Shown piece after piece: positions 7,966-16,600 of a stretch of DNA of 38,916 nt. The stretch's first letter is position 1; each line of letters starts with the position of its first letter. The notes below the pieces were generated by a model. It made no database searches. It had not been told where the DNA came from and saw only the letters and a program-made list of their open reading frames with translations. The stretch lies in contig JAAEET010000012.1 in NCBI GenBank assembly GCA_013415565.1, positions 1 through 38,916 of the forward strand. The letters run 5' to 3'. This DNA is from Methanomicrobiales archaeon. Lineage in GTDB: Archaea; Halobacteriota; Methanomicrobia; Methanomicrobiales; Methanospirillaceae. The position numbers and the translations under genes were made by a program.

Positions 7966-8382
7966 TGGCAGTTTCCAGGAGCTCCCATCACGCTCCCGGA
8001 GGGTCTGGTTTTTTTGGGTTCCCGGGATCGACCGGGATGCCTGTCAGGTAGGAGATTGGGGACGTGGCAGGGTATCACAGAGCTGTTCACTCCCCTGTGC
8101 CCTGATTGCATCCGGGTGCGGCACCCCCCGATTTTTCTGAAATTTTTGATGCCGTTTTATGCGTTCATCCTCCAATCCGGACCGGAACCGGGTTCTGGTG
8201 TGCAGAACGGAAAGGAATCAGAGGTTTTTATGATCCCGGATATATACGCCTATATTGAAAAAATAAGCCTGAATTTGCCTTTAAAAAAATTATGTTTCCT
8301 GTGGCGTCAGATCACTCAAAGAAGTCCGGAGCGGCTGACGCGTTCGAAAATATCCCGAAAAAAACCGATTTCAACCAATTAA
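7966..8382 (+). other. Gene-free stretch after tRNA-Val
   Basis: Open frames here lack ribosome binding sites and protein-like composition. The stretch turns AT-rich after about 8130. I looked for a second copy of the tRNA 3' end or an integrase gene, which would mark an inserted element, and saw neither. Confidence 0.6.
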
Positions 8383-8392
8383 TTTATATATA
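8383..8392 (+). promoter_or_regulatory. Strong TATA box before candidate small RNA
   Basis: TTTATATATA, centred near 8388, is one of the best TATA matches in the window. It predicts initiation at about 8414, the first base of a closing stem. No gene follows on this strand until 9563. Confidence 0.55.
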
Positions 8393-8413
8393 AGAAGATA
8401 AAATCCATTTTTT

Positions 8414-8527
8414 GGTGCACCGATTCCGCGGGCGAAGCCTGCCTGAAAAAGCACTAAACAATCAAGGTGGCATCAATATTGGCAGTACTCCAGGCATAGC
8501 AATGACGGGGCGGTTGTTCGGTACACC
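8414..8527 (+). ncRNA. Candidate stable small RNA of about 114 nt (longer if ended at 8606)
   Basis: The ends pair as GGTGCACCGA (8414-8423) with TCGGTACACC (8518-8527), nine of ten positions, plus T8413-A8528. A second helix CCGC/GCGG (8426-8429/8510-8513) stacks inside across a small internal loop. A hairpin GGC-GAA-GCC (8431-8439) or the alternative GCCTG/CAGGC (8441-8445/8491-8495) fills the interior. The predicted start from the upstream TATA box is exactly the first base of the closing stem. Downstream, a terminator hairpin lies at 8565-8606. It matches no RNA family that I recognise. The RNA is inferred from promoter spacing and hand folding. Confidence 0.45.
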
Positions 8528-8564
8528 ATTTTGAAAATACTACATCCTGATAAAAAAGGTATCG

Positions 8565-8606
8565 GATCGCATCGGACAGCATGGCCGATCTGCGATCTCT
8601 TTTTCT
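8565..8606 (+). terminator. Hairpin plus T tract
   Basis: GATCGCA (8565-8571) pairs with TGCGATC (8591-8597), and TCGG (8572-8575) pairs with CCGA (8585-8588) across a two-base bulge. TCTTTTTCT follows directly. It would end the transcript that begins near 8414. Confidence 0.55.
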
Positions 8607-8714
8607 CATGAAAATCGTTAAATCAGGAAAATTTCCCCTATCCGGAGTAATTTTTTAACCGGGCAATTTGACACCGTTGAACCTTGTTTTCCAGCCTGGT
8701 ACGTTGATTTCGAT

Positions 8715-8734
8715 CAGGGGGTAAGATCCCCCTG
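8715..8734. repeat. Perfect inverted repeat between convergent transcripts
   Basis: CAGGGGG (8715-8721) and CCCCCTG (8728-8734) form a seven-pair stem with loop TAAGAT. No T tract follows on either strand. It lies 70-90 nt past the stop of the FKBP gene and may stabilise its 3' end. Confidence 0.4.
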
Positions 8735-8803
8735 TCCGGACATCTCGATAATTCAGCGATTCTTCGGGCAAAGCGGGCATCTGGTTGGGATGCGCTCTCC
8801 AGG

Positions 8804-9388
8804 TCATCCGTGTCCGACGATCTCCACCAGGGTGATCTCGAAGACGAGGTCTTTCCCGGCGAGAGGATGGTTTTCATCGACGGTAGTTGTCTGCTCGGTG
8901 ATGTTCGAGAACCTGAGATAGCCTATGCTGCCATCAGGCCGCTTCCAGGTGTAGACCGGCTCCATGCCCGGGAAGGTGATGTTTCCCAGATTCCGGTTGG
9001 CGATCAGCTCCTCGTTCCGGGCCCTCACCTCATCCGTATTCGCCGTATAGAGCAGTTCCTCCCGATACGGGCCATATGCCTTCTCGGGGATCACGGTCAC
9101 CGTCTTGGTCTGGCCCGGGCTCATCCCTGCCACGGCTTCATCAAAGCCTGGTATCATCTGTCCCGCCCCGATGGTGAATTCGAGGGGGGTCCCGTTCCTG
9201 TTTGACTCGAATACCTGACCATCGGCAAATGACACGGTATAGAACACCGTGACCGTATCGTTGGTCCGGGCGACCGCCTGCTGCGGCGACTGCTGCGGCG
9301 AAGTGCAGCCCGAAAACGCGACAAGCGCACAGCACAGTGCTATCACGACGGGAATCCATGACACCGTCATGCTCTTCTTCGGGTTCAT
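8804..9388 (-). CDS. FKBP-type peptidyl-prolyl isomerase, lipoprotein
   Basis: A 194-residue protein with a lipoprotein signal: basic MNPKKS, a hydrophobic core, then FSGC with C28 as the lipid-anchored cysteine. A short linker follows. The FKBP domain begins near residue 45 (DTVTVFYTVSFADGQVFESN), with the core GQMIPGFDEAVAGMSPGQT and the proline-isomerase segment VIPEKAYGPY. An insert-in-flap chaperone domain comes next, as in archaeal FKBP26/SlyD-like proteins. It should assist folding of exported proteins on the outer face of the membrane. The frame is open to GTG 9475, but ATG 9388 starts the signal peptide and is preferred. A TATA box near 9512 implies a leader of about 98 nt. Confidence 0.9.
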   Translation of the reverse strand: MNPKKSMTVSWIPVVIALCCALVAFSGCTSPQQSPQQAVARTNDTVTVFYTVSFADGQVFESNRNGTPLEFTIGAGQMIPGFDEAVAGMSPGQTKTVTVIPEKAYGPYREELLYTANTDEVRARNEELIANRNLGNITFPGMEPVYTWKRPDGSIGYLRFSNITEQTTTVDENHPLAGKDLVFEITLVEIVGHG

Positions 9389-9506
9389 AGTACTAGATGG
9401 TTGAAAGGACGGATATGGATTGCTCTTTCCGGGGCCCGGGGCAGGTATTGTTTCACCGTAATCTGAAAATATCACCCCGATTTTGGCGAATTATCCTGAT
9501 TGAATT

Positions 9507-9518
9507 ATTATTTATATC
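9507..9518. promoter_or_regulatory. Divergent TATA region of the FKBP and nifB genes
   Basis: TTATTTATATC on the plus strand reads GATATAAATAA on the minus strand. The rightward start is predicted near 9540, 23 nt before ATG 9563 of nifB. The leftward start is predicted near 9486. Confidence 0.55.
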
Positions 9519-9562
9519 GGAAGCCCGAACCTTTCTAGCATCGACTGGATGTGATTGGCACC

Positions 9563-10456
9563 ATGACCGATGAAGGGTACCGGGAAGCAGATGTCGGCGG
9601 AAAGAAGGTCAGGTGGGACCCCGAACAACTCAGGAGAATCAGGGAGCATCCCTGTTTCTCTGAACGGGCCTGCCATGCATTCGGAAGGGCCCATGTCCCG
9701 GTCGCACCCGCCTGCAATATCCAGTGCAATTACTGCATCAGGGACTTTGACTGCGTGAACGAGAGCAGGCCGGGTGTCGCCTCGAAGGTGCTCTCGCCCG
9801 ATGAAGCCGTGGATCTTATCCGGAATGCGATGGAGAAGTTCCCCTATATCAAGGTCATCGGGATTGCCGGCCCGGGAGAGCCCCTGGCAAATGAGGGGAC
9901 GTTTGAGACCCTGCGGAGGCTCCAGGAAGAGTTCCCGAATGTTATCAAATGCATCAGCACCAATGGTCTCCTCCTCCCGGAGAAGATCGACCTCCTGAAG
10001 AAGTATGACGTCGGAAACATCACGGTAACCCTGAATGCCATCGATCCCGAGATCGGGGCAAAAATTTACGAGTATGTCATCTACAAGGGGAAAAAATATA
10101 CCGGCGTCGAGGGAGCCAGGATTCTGCTTGAAAACCAGCTCAAGGGGATCGAAATGGCCGTCGAACGGAACATGATCGTCAAGATCAACACCGTGTATAT
10201 CCCGGGAGTCAACGAAGACCACATCCCGGCGATCGCCAAAAAGGTCGGTGAAATGGGCGTATACAACTTCAACCTGATCCCCCTGATAGCCCAGTACAAA
10301 TTCGCCGATATCACCCCTCCGACACCGGAGATGAAGCGGAAGATGCAGGACGAATGCTCACAGTATGTCAAACAGATGCGGCACTGCCAGCGGTGCCGTT
10401 CCGATGCCGTCGGCCGCCTCGGGCACGATGTCCAGTCCTGTCTCTACCAGGAATAA
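9563..10456 (+). CDS. nifB: NifB-type radical SAM protein (nitrogenase cofactor core synthesis)
   Basis: A 297-residue radical SAM enzyme. The cluster motif is C51-x3-C55-x2-C58 (CNIQCNYCIRDFDC), with the further NifB-typical cysteines C31, C37 and C64, the NESRPGV segment, a GIAGPGEPLAN motif, and a C-terminal CQRCRSDAVGRLG. In the family it fuses iron-sulfur units and inserts carbide to make NifB-co, the core of FeMo-co. It lacks the NifX-like C-terminal domain, as is usual in methanogens. ATG 9563 is preferred to GTG 9551 because GTGATT sits 6 nt before it. No other nif gene is in the window, so nitrogen fixation cannot be concluded. A T-rich tract (TTCTCTTTTT) follows the stop. Confidence 0.88.
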   Translation: MTDEGYREADVGGKKVRWDPEQLRRIREHPCFSERACHAFGRAHVPVAPACNIQCNYCIRDFDCVNESRPGVASKVLSPDEAVDLIRNAMEKFPYIKVIGIAGPGEPLANEGTFETLRRLQEEFPNVIKCISTNGLLLPEKIDLLKKYDVGNITVTLNAIDPEIGAKIYEYVIYKGKKYTGVEGARILLENQLKGIEMAVERNMIVKINTVYIPGVNEDHIPAIAKKVGEMGVYNFNLIPLIAQYKFADITPPTPEMKRKMQDECSQYVKQMRHCQRCRSDAVGRLGHDVQSCLYQE

Positions 10457-10722
10457 TTCTCTTTTTCCCGACAGGTTGAAATCGGACTCCTCGCCTCCGG
10501 TCTTTATGAACGGTACCCGAGCCGGAACAGGTCGTCACCCCCGATGAATTCCCCGCTGCCGCGATTGTGGATAGAACCCGGGTTTTCCACGTATCCTTCT
10601 CCGCGTTGCGAAAGGACATCCGCAGTTCCGGTGTATTCCCTGCTGCCCGGAATGTGGTGCACGCTACGATGTGCGATGGGTGAGTGGGCGGGTGGACTGC
10701 CCCGAGGCAGGATGTCCCCGGA

Positions 10723-11184
10723 CTAGGAATGTTCGGCGAGCAGTGTATCAAGCCGCATGATCACCGGGATGAGTTCCGGCGGTTCTCCTCCGGTCTCTGC
10801 CGTTACCGTCGTTCCGTCATACGTGATCACATAGAAGAAATAGTCTGCTCCGGGGTTCTCTGCGGGGTAATCGGGGGCTAGGGAAGGAAAGTCGGCAGCC
10901 TCGAGCAGCTCCTCAAGCTCCCCGAGCGAATCTTCCGTGAGCGTGAATGTCCCCGAACCGGTATTCCGCGAATAGACCACCTGGCCGTTTTCGAATACCA
11001 CCATCTGGTCATTGAACCCTGCGATGCCGCCTGTCCGCTGGTACTGGACCAGGATTCCGGGGGGCTGCGGCTTCCCCCCCGTGTCAGCGGGCGGCGAGCT
11101 GCATCCTGCGGAAAGGATGAGGCATACGACGATCACTGACACACAAACCGACAGCGGCATCATCCGGAAGACTGGCGACCCCAT
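10723..11184 (-). CDS. Hypothetical lipoprotein
   Basis: A 153-residue protein with a clear lipoprotein signal ending in LSAGC (C28). The mature part starts with a short proline/glycine linker, then a beta-rich domain (NDQMVVFENGQVVYSR and ADYFFYVITYDGTTVT). I do not recognise a named family; small secreted domains of this type are common in Methanomicrobiales. ATG 11184 is preceded by GGAGAGGGG, and a TATA box at 11237-11246 fits. It is probably a single-gene transcript facing nifB; the 266 nt between them hold only T-rich sequence next to nifB. Confidence 0.75.
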   Translation of the reverse strand: MGSPVFRMMPLSVCVSVIVVCLILSAGCSSPPADTGGKPQPPGILVQYQRTGGIAGFNDQMVVFENGQVVYSRNTGSGTFTLTEDSLGELEELLEAADFPSLAPDYPAENPGADYFFYVITYDGTTVTAETGGEPPELIPVIMRLDTLLAEHS

Positions 11185-11236
11185 ACAACCCCTCTCCTGG
11201 TCCTGACCCTGGTTATTCTCATTTTTACCTGTACGG

Positions 11237-11246
11237 GCATATATGC
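11237..11246 (-). promoter_or_regulatory. TATA box of the lipoprotein gene
   Basis: GCATATATGC is a palindrome centred on 11241. It predicts a leftward start near 11215, about 30 nt before ATG 11184. Confidence 0.5.
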
Positions 11247-11292
11247 CTATCCTGCCGGGAAAAGCATCGCTGCAAAAGGATGGGGCGGGTTT

Positions 11293-11619
11293 TCAGACCT
11301 GGAGGATATCTTCCTTCTCGCCCTTTGCCGCTTTCCGGGAGGGGCTGATGGCCTCAATGGAGGTGATCAGGACATCCATCTTCTCGCTGTTGAAGATCTC
11401 CCGGAAGGCATCGAGTTCGCCCGATCCCATGATCATGACCCCCTTCTTCTTCATGGGCGTCCCCTTCTCGGTGAGCGGATTGATCTCGACGGCGAGTGAT
11501 GCCGGTCGTGTCTTCGTCTGCGGGAGCTTGAGAATGGTAACCCCCCGGACGGACGTAATTTTTCGCTCCCAGTCCTCACCATTCTCGAGAAATGTCTTGA
11601 GGCTCTCAATCAGTTCCAT
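11293..11619 (-). CDS. Conserved-type hypothetical protein, 108 residues
   Basis: The frame is open from 11817, but the upstream part does not look coding. ATG 11619 gives MELIESLKTFLENGEDW, a natural amphipathic start. The protein is mixed alpha/beta with a long charged tail (EKGEKEDILQV region). A central segment KKKGVMIMGSGELDAFREIF looks like a strand followed by a helix. I do not recognise a family or function. It is divergent from the 8-oxoguanine glycosylase gene, about 200 nt away. Confidence 0.6.
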   Translation of the reverse strand: MELIESLKTFLENGEDWERKITSVRGVTILKLPQTKTRPASLAVEINPLTEKGTPMKKKGVMIMGSGELDAFREIFNSEKMDVLITSIEAISPSRKAAKGEKEDILQV

Positions 11620-11815
11620 ACGAAAGAATCGCGAGCCAAACATTAAAATCATGCGTGTGCGGGATGAAAGAAAAGGAGAGGCCCCCGCGGGATTGCCGTC
11701 GGAGATGGCAGGTATGCCGCGAAAACCTCCCGTTCCTGACTGCGCCCGAACCTTGTCCCGTGTGCCACCAGGGAGACCTATTTCTAGCCCACACCCCCCA
11801 CCGTACTCTGCATAC

Positions 11816-12655
11816 ATGAACCGGATTGATCTGTCCCGCCGGCCGTTCTCCCTCGATCATACGCTCAGCTGCGGCCAGGTGTTCCGGTGGGAGCGGCAGG
11901 GAGCGTGGTGGCAGGGTATCGTTGGGAATGACCTTATCCGTGTCCGGCAGGAAGGCGACATCCTGATGTACGAATCCGGGAATGAGGAAACCATCCGTTC
12001 CTACTTCCAGCTTGACCTCGATCTGGACCGGATTCTCCAGTCGATCGACCGCGACCCTGTCATCCACGGTGCTATCGGACACTGCCGGGGCCTTCGTATC
12101 GTCCGCCAGGATCCGTGGGAGTGTCTTGCCTCGTATATCTGCGCAACATATGCCAATATTCCCGGGATCATAAAGAAAATACAACTCCTCTGTGAATCGT
12201 TTGGCGAACCGTTTGATACAGAATACGGGACCTGCTACCGGTTTCCTTCGGCTGAAGCGATCGCCTCATCGGAGCTCTGCGACATCAGGGACTGCCGTCT
12301 GGGATACCGGTCAGAATACCTGTGCGAGACTGCACGGAGGATTACAGATGATCCGGCGTGGGCCGGCAGGATAGCGGCACTCTCCTGCGGGGAGGCCCGG
12401 ACCGAACTCATGGCGTTCAGGGGAGTCGGGCCGAAGGTTGCTGACTGCGTGCTCCTGTTTGCCTTCGCCCGCTATGAGGTCTTCCCGGTCGATGTCTGGA
12501 TCTCCCGCATCATGCACGGGTGCTACGGTCTCCCGATACCGTCCGCCTACCAGCGGATTGCCGCGGAGGGGCGGGCCATATTCGGGGATTATGCAGGGTA
12601 TGCGCAGGAATACCTCTTCTGCGACCGCCAGCGCCTTGTTCCGGGCCGGTCCTGA
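11816..12655 (+). CDS. ogg: 8-oxoguanine DNA glycosylase/AP lyase (OGG1 type)
   Basis: A 279-residue base-excision repair enzyme. The N-terminal OGG domain opens with FSLDHTLSCGQVFRW. The helix-hairpin-helix GPD region follows: RLGYRSEYL (161-169), the hairpin FRGVGPKVADC (201-211) with catalytic lysine K207, and the aspartate D226 in FPVDVWISR. It should excise 8-oxoguanine and nick the abasic site. The reading frame continues far upstream, but that part overlaps the 108-residue gene on the other strand and is not protein-like. ATG 11816 starts the conserved domain immediately. The start has no clear ribosome binding site, so it may be leaderless. Confidence 0.9.
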   Translation: MNRIDLSRRPFSLDHTLSCGQVFRWERQGAWWQGIVGNDLIRVRQEGDILMYESGNEETIRSYFQLDLDLDRILQSIDRDPVIHGAIGHCRGLRIVRQDPWECLASYICATYANIPGIIKKIQLLCESFGEPFDTEYGTCYRFPSAEAIASSELCDIRDCRLGYRSEYLCETARRITDDPAWAGRIAALSCGEARTELMAFRGVGPKVADCVLLFAFARYEVFPVDVWISRIMHGCYGLPIPSAYQRIAAEGRAIFGDYAGYAQEYLFCDRQRLVPGRS

Positions 12656-12797
12656 CCGGCGCGGCGGCCTGATCGGATGGAAAGTGACCGTCCGAGTATC
12701 ATCGGAGTCCTGAAGCGACGCCGCCGGCCTCTGCGGGAGAGAAGAACCGGGACCACATCGGATCCCGATTGAAAATACGTTGCTCCGGCAACCCCGG

Positions 12798-14027
12798 TCA
12801 GGTTCCCTCGGTCCAGCTGCGCAGGTAGGCGTCCTGCTCAGGGGTGAGCGTATCTATGCTGATATCGAGCGCCGCAAGCTTGGTACGTGCAACCTCTTCG
12901 TCGATGAACTCGGGCACTGCATGGACACCCGGTTCCATCTCACGCCCATGGGCGCTGATGTAGCGGGCACAGAGCGCCTGGAGGGCGAAGCTCAGGTCCA
13001 TGACTTCAACGGGATGGCCCATTCCCTTCGGGATGGCAAGGTTCACCAGCCGCCCTTCTGCAAGCACATGGATGGTCTTTCCGGAGATCTGGTAGGAGTC
13101 GATGCCGTCCCTCCTGATGATGTGATCCGCGTTCTCTTCGAGCCAGCGGACATCGATCTCCACATTGAAGTGCCCGGCATTCGACAGGATCGCCCCGTTC
13201 CGCATCCTGCCGAAGTGCCGGGCGGAGATCACCCCGGTATTGCCGGTAGTGGTGATGAAGATCTCGCCGCAGGCTGCAGCCTCGTCCATGGTCATGACCC
13301 GGTATCCGTCCATGTAGGCTTCGAGTGCCCGGCGTGCATCCACCTCGGTGACCACCACCCGTGCCCCGAGTCCGTGCAGCTTGCGGGCAAGCCCCCGCCC
13401 GCAGAAGCCGTACCCTGCAACCACCACGCATTTCCCGGCCATCAGGACATTGGTGGTCACCATGATCGCGGTCAGGGCGCTCTCGCCGGTTCCATGGACA
13501 TTGTCGAAGAACCGCTTCATGGGAGTATCATTAACGGCAATGACCGGAAAGCGGAGCTGGTTATCCCGTGCCATCGCGCGCAGACGGTGGACACCGGTGG
13601 TCGTCTCCTCGCAGCCACCGATGACCGAATCGATGAGCTCCGTCCTCCTGGTATGGAGGCGGAAGATCAGGTCCATCCCGTCATCGATGACAACCTGGGG
13701 GCGGGAATCGAGCACCGCATCGATAGCGGCATAGTAGTCATCCACCCCCGCTCCCCGCTTCGCATAGCAGGTCACGCCCTCGACCCGGTTCAGCGCCAGC
13801 GCGACATCGTCCTGGGTCGAGAGCGGGTTACAGCCGGTTATGGCAACCTCTGCCCCCCCTGCCGCCAGGGTCGCCGCCAGGTTTGCGGTCTTTGCCTCGA
13901 CATGCAGGGCCATACCGATCCGGAAGCCCGTGAGGGGACGGTCCTTCTCAAAGCTCTCCCTGATGGCACCCAGTACCGGCATATACTGGCGTGCCCAGTC
14001 AATCTTCTGCATTCCCGTATCCATCAT
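12798..14027 (-). CDS. ahcY: S-adenosylhomocysteine / S-inosylhomocysteine hydrolase
   Basis: A 409-residue NAD-dependent hydrolase that clears the by-product of SAM-dependent methylation. Visible are the substrate segment GMALHVEAKTANLA, TGCNPLSTQDDVA, the catalytic lysine region NDTPMKRFFDN, and the NAD-binding GYGFCGRGLA with the following VVVTEVD. The C-terminus is the family's short archaeal type. In methanogens the characterised enzyme prefers S-inosylhomocysteine, made by prior deamination, so the true substrate may be that. ATG 14027 has GGTG just upstream; an in-frame ATG at 14012 is an alternative. A TATA-like GGTTTTATCTG near 14122 fits as its promoter. Confidence 0.93.
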   Translation of the reverse strand: MMDTGMQKIDWARQYMPVLGAIRESFEKDRPLTGFRIGMALHVEAKTANLAATLAAGGAEVAITGCNPLSTQDDVALALNRVEGVTCYAKRGAGVDDYYAAIDAVLDSRPQVVIDDGMDLIFRLHTRRTELIDSVIGGCEETTTGVHRLRAMARDNQLRFPVIAVNDTPMKRFFDNVHGTGESALTAIMVTTNVLMAGKCVVVAGYGFCGRGLARKLHGLGARVVVTEVDARRALEAYMDGYRVMTMDEAAACGEIFITTTGNTGVISARHFGRMRNGAILSNAGHFNVEIDVRWLEENADHIIRRDGIDSYQISGKTIHVLAEGRLVNLAIPKGMGHPVEVMDLSFALQALCARYISAHGREMEPGVHAVPEFIDEEVARTKLAALDISIDTLTPEQDAYLRSWTEGT

Positions 14028-14194
14028 GCACCAGTCTCCGGTGGACCATCATCCCGGATCAGCAGGACCGATGCCCCTCCCGGTCGTATCATCAGGCATA
14101 GTACTTCCCCCTGGCATCAGATAAAACCCCCCGGATTTCCCTTCAGGGCCTCCGGCTGGAAAGAATGATAGGGTTCCGGAACCGATGGTTAGCT

Positions 14195-15001
14195 ATGGCG
14201 CTGACACGAAGGATCATCCCCTGCCTCGACCTCAAGGATGGTCGTGTGGTCAAGGGAACGCACTTCATCGATCTCCGCGACGCCGGGGACCCGGTGGAGC
14301 TTGCCCAGCGGTATAATGAACAGGGTGCGGACGAGGTTGTCTTCCTTGACATCACCGCATCAAAGGAGAACAGGGGGACGATGCTTGAGGTTATCGGGAG
14401 GGCCGCAGACCAGCTCTTCCTTCCGCTCACTGTCGGGGGAGGGATCCGCACGGATGACGACATCCAGCAGATCCTCCGGGCGGGGGCAGACAAGGTGAGC
14501 ATCAATACCAGTGCCGTTCTCGACCCCGCAATCATCAGCAAAGGAGCGGCCCGTTTCGGCACCCAGTGCATCGTGCTTGCCGAGGATGTGAGGAAGAACT
14601 ACAGCAAGAACCCGGATGCAACCCCGGTTTCCCTTCCCGACGGATCCACCTGTTGGTACGAAGTGGTCATTTACGGCGGAAGCAAGCCGACAGGCATCGA
14701 TGCCGTGAAATGGGCCCTGGATGCAGAAGAGCGGGGTGCCGGCGAGATCCTGCTCACCAGCATGGAGACTGACGGGACCAAGATGGGTTTCGACATCCCT
14801 ATCACCCGGGCTATCTCGGAGGCTGTCGGAATACCGGTTGTTGCCAGCGGCGGTGTCGGAACCCTCGAACACTTCTATGACGGTTTCGTCTATGGAAAGG
14901 CCGATGCCTGCCTTGCGGCAAGCGTCTTCCACTACGGCCAGTACACGGTACGGCAGGTCAAGGAGTACCTGGCGAGCCGGGGTATCCCGGTACGGCTCTG
15001 A
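14195..15001 (+). CDS. hisF: Imidazole glycerol phosphate synthase cyclase subunit
   Basis: A 268-residue TIM-barrel protein of histidine synthesis. With the glutaminase HisH it turns PRFAR into imidazole glycerol phosphate and AICAR. The N-terminus [20 protein letters not shown] carries the first catalytic aspartate (D12). The second catalytic aspartate lies in the conserved [11 protein letters not shown], and the phosphate-binding loops are TVGGGIR and VVASGGVG. The frame starts at ATG 14165, but ATG 14195 matches the family. No other his gene is nearby. Its last 44 nt overlap the end of the convergent pheT coding region. Confidence 0.95.
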   Translation: MALTRRIIPCLDLKDGRVVKGTHFIDLRDAGDPVELAQRYNEQGADEVVFLDITASKENRGTMLEVIGRAADQLFLPLTVGGGIRTDDDIQQILRAGADKVSINTSAVLDPAIISKGAARFGTQCIVLAEDVRKNYSKNPDATPVSLPDGSTCWYEVVIYGGSKPTGIDAVKWALDAEERGAGEILLTSMETDGTKMGFDIPITRAISEAVGIPVVASGGVGTLEHFYDGFVYGKADACLAASVFHYGQYTVRQVKEYLASRGIPVRL

Positions 15002-16598
15002 GATCGAGCTCGAATGCTGCAACGGAGTGCTCGAGCTCAAAGGCATTGAGAACGGCGGGGTGGATCTCCCCGAACACCCCCGCATCTTTTCCATTCACCA
15101 GGATATCTCCCCGCCTCCCTCCGATGAACGCCGGATCGTCCGATTCCCTGACTGTGAAGGGGAGCGCCAGTTCACGGCAGATCGCATCGGCATGGGCATA
15201 TGCCTCGGTAAAATCTGCTGCCGGATGGATGCTCACGAAGGCCGCCTTCTGGAAGGTTTCCACGCCCCGGACCACATCTCCCACGCAGAAGATCCGCTGC
15301 GGAAGCTCCCGGTGCCGGTTCAGCTGGCAGATCTCCAGCAGGAGCGGGAGGAGATCGGTCCGGAGCAGGGTGTGGTCCTCGGTAATAGGGTGAAGCACCC
15401 TGAGGAGATCGTCGCGAACCGGCCGCTGCATCGCGGTGAACATGACCGCCTCATTCGAGAGCGTGAACGGGATGACCTCGATGAAACCAAAACCGGTGAT
15501 GACCTGCCGCACCAGGGAGCCGATCTGGTTGACCGGGTGAGGTTTCCCGATGGCGAAAGTCGGAGAGATACCGGTGGGAAACCGATCGTACCCGAACGCG
15601 ATGGCCACATCCTCGAACAGGTCCCAGTCGTGCATGATGTCCGCGCGATAGCATGGGACTTCAACACGGACCATCCCCTCCTTTGCACCGGCTGCACCGT
15701 ACCGCATCCTCCGGAGAAGCTCCGCCATCTCGTCGGGAGAAAGCGTGGTCCCGAGCAGCCGGTTGCAGTCGCCGGTTTGGACGTACCGGACGGCCGGTGA
15801 GAGATCCGGCCAGCGCACCCCTTCGATCTCGATGCTTTCGATGGATGCACCCGCTTCGGCCATCGCCGTGCAGATGATCGTTACCGCGGTCCGGACCGCC
15901 CGCTCATCGGTGCCGGTACAATCGAGCAGAATGTTCCTCGTCTCTGTTGTCACCCTGGTCAGCTCGCCGTTGATGATGGGGGGGAACGAGAGAACCCGGT
16001 CCAGATCATCCACGATCAGCGGGAACCGGGGAAAGTCGTTCACGATGGAGGAATACATCCGCCCCTTCGGATGCTTTGCCAGGATCTCCTCCATGGTGAG
16101 CTCCTCTTCGTAATCGAGGGGTACAAATGTACGGGTCCGTTCAGAAGCGAGGTAGTGGAACGGCGGAGTCACGGTATCAAGATCGTGGATCCCGATGGCA
16201 ACCTTGCTTCTCCCCCGTCCAACGGCCCAGTGGAGCGCTTCCTGCAGGCCCATGATCGAGAGGATGGCCTCTTCGTCGAAGGAAATTCCCCTGATCACCG
16301 CAGAGCCGAGGACCGGCCGGATGGCAGCAAGCCCCGGATCGACGGTGAACTTCATCCCCGAGGGATTCACGCGGTATTCCGGCAGGCCGGTCTCCTTGCC
16401 GAGGAAGCCACGGAGTGCCCGGGCAACCCCTTCGACCGAGAAGAGGTCGGGCCGGTTCGGGAAGAACTCAACATCAACATGGTCATCCTCGATCCGTTCG
16501 ATATCCGAACCGAGCATGGGGAGCCGGGAGATGATCGTCTCCCGATCCACTCCGGTCAGGCGTTCGAGGTAGCGGTAGGGAAGGGTGATGACCGCCAC
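14958..16598 (-). CDS. pheT: Phenylalanyl-tRNA synthetase beta subunit
   Basis: A 546-residue beta subunit of the archaeal type, which lacks the N-terminal tRNA-binding EMAP-like domain of bacterial PheT. It contains the [16 protein letters not shown] segment, the B5 domain ([13 protein letters not shown] and following), and the catalytic-like core with [14 protein letters not shown]. It pairs with PheS as an alpha2beta2 enzyme. I place the start at GTG 16598, two bases after the pheS stop. The strong site GGAGGCGAC lies inside the end of pheS, so the two are translationally coupled. The last residues (GYPGSPGTP) are encoded opposite the end of hisF and look like an extension. Confidence 0.93.
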   Translation of the reverse strand: MAVITLPYRYLERLTGVDRETIISRLPMLGSDIERIEDDHVDVEFFPNRPDLFSVEGVARALRGFLGKETGLPEYRVNPSGMKFTVDPGLAAIRPVLGSAVIRGISFDEEAILSIMGLQEALHWAVGRGRSKVAIGIHDLDTVTPPFHYLASERTRTFVPLDYEEELTMEEILAKHPKGRMYSSIVNDFPRFPLIVDDLDRVLSFPPIINGELTRVTTETRNILLDCTGTDERAVRTAVTIICTAMAEAGASIESIEIEGVRWPDLSPAVRYVQTGDCNRLLGTTLSPDEMAELLRRMRYGAAGAKEGMVRVEVPCYRADIMHDWDLFEDVAIAFGYDRFPTGISPTFAIGKPHPVNQIGSLVRQVITGFGFIEVIPFTLSNEAVMFTAMQRPVRDDLLRVLHPITEDHTLLRTDLLPLLLEICQLNRHRELPQRIFCVGDVVRGVETFQKAAFVSIHPAADFTEAYAHADAICRELALPFTVRESDDPAFIGGRRGDILVNGKDAGVFGEIHPAVLNAFELEHSVAAFELDLRAVPGYPGSPGTP

Positions 16599-16600
16599 GG

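Noticed and set aside
8014-8382. Open frame of 122 codons after tRNA-Val
   Set aside because: There is no ribosome binding site, the composition is not protein-like, and the end runs into AT-rich spacer before the TATA box at 8383.
7958-8803. Possible integrated element next to tRNA-Val
   Set aside because: No second copy of the tRNA 3' end, no integrase and no mobile genes are present.
11243-11815. Upstream extension of the 8-oxoguanine glycosylase frame
   Set aside because: It lies opposite a better-supported 108-residue gene, has no conserved domain, and the family starts at ATG 11816.
12780-14168. 462-codon open frame opposite the homocysteine hydrolase gene
   Set aside because: It is a high-GC antisense shadow with no recognisable domain. 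The same applies to long frames opposite aksA, aksD, pheS and the TPP enzyme.
14172-14183. 12-bp perfect palindrome GGTTCCGGAACC before hisF
   Set aside because: It could be an operator, but one short GC-rich palindrome in this genome is expected by chance and no second copy was seen.
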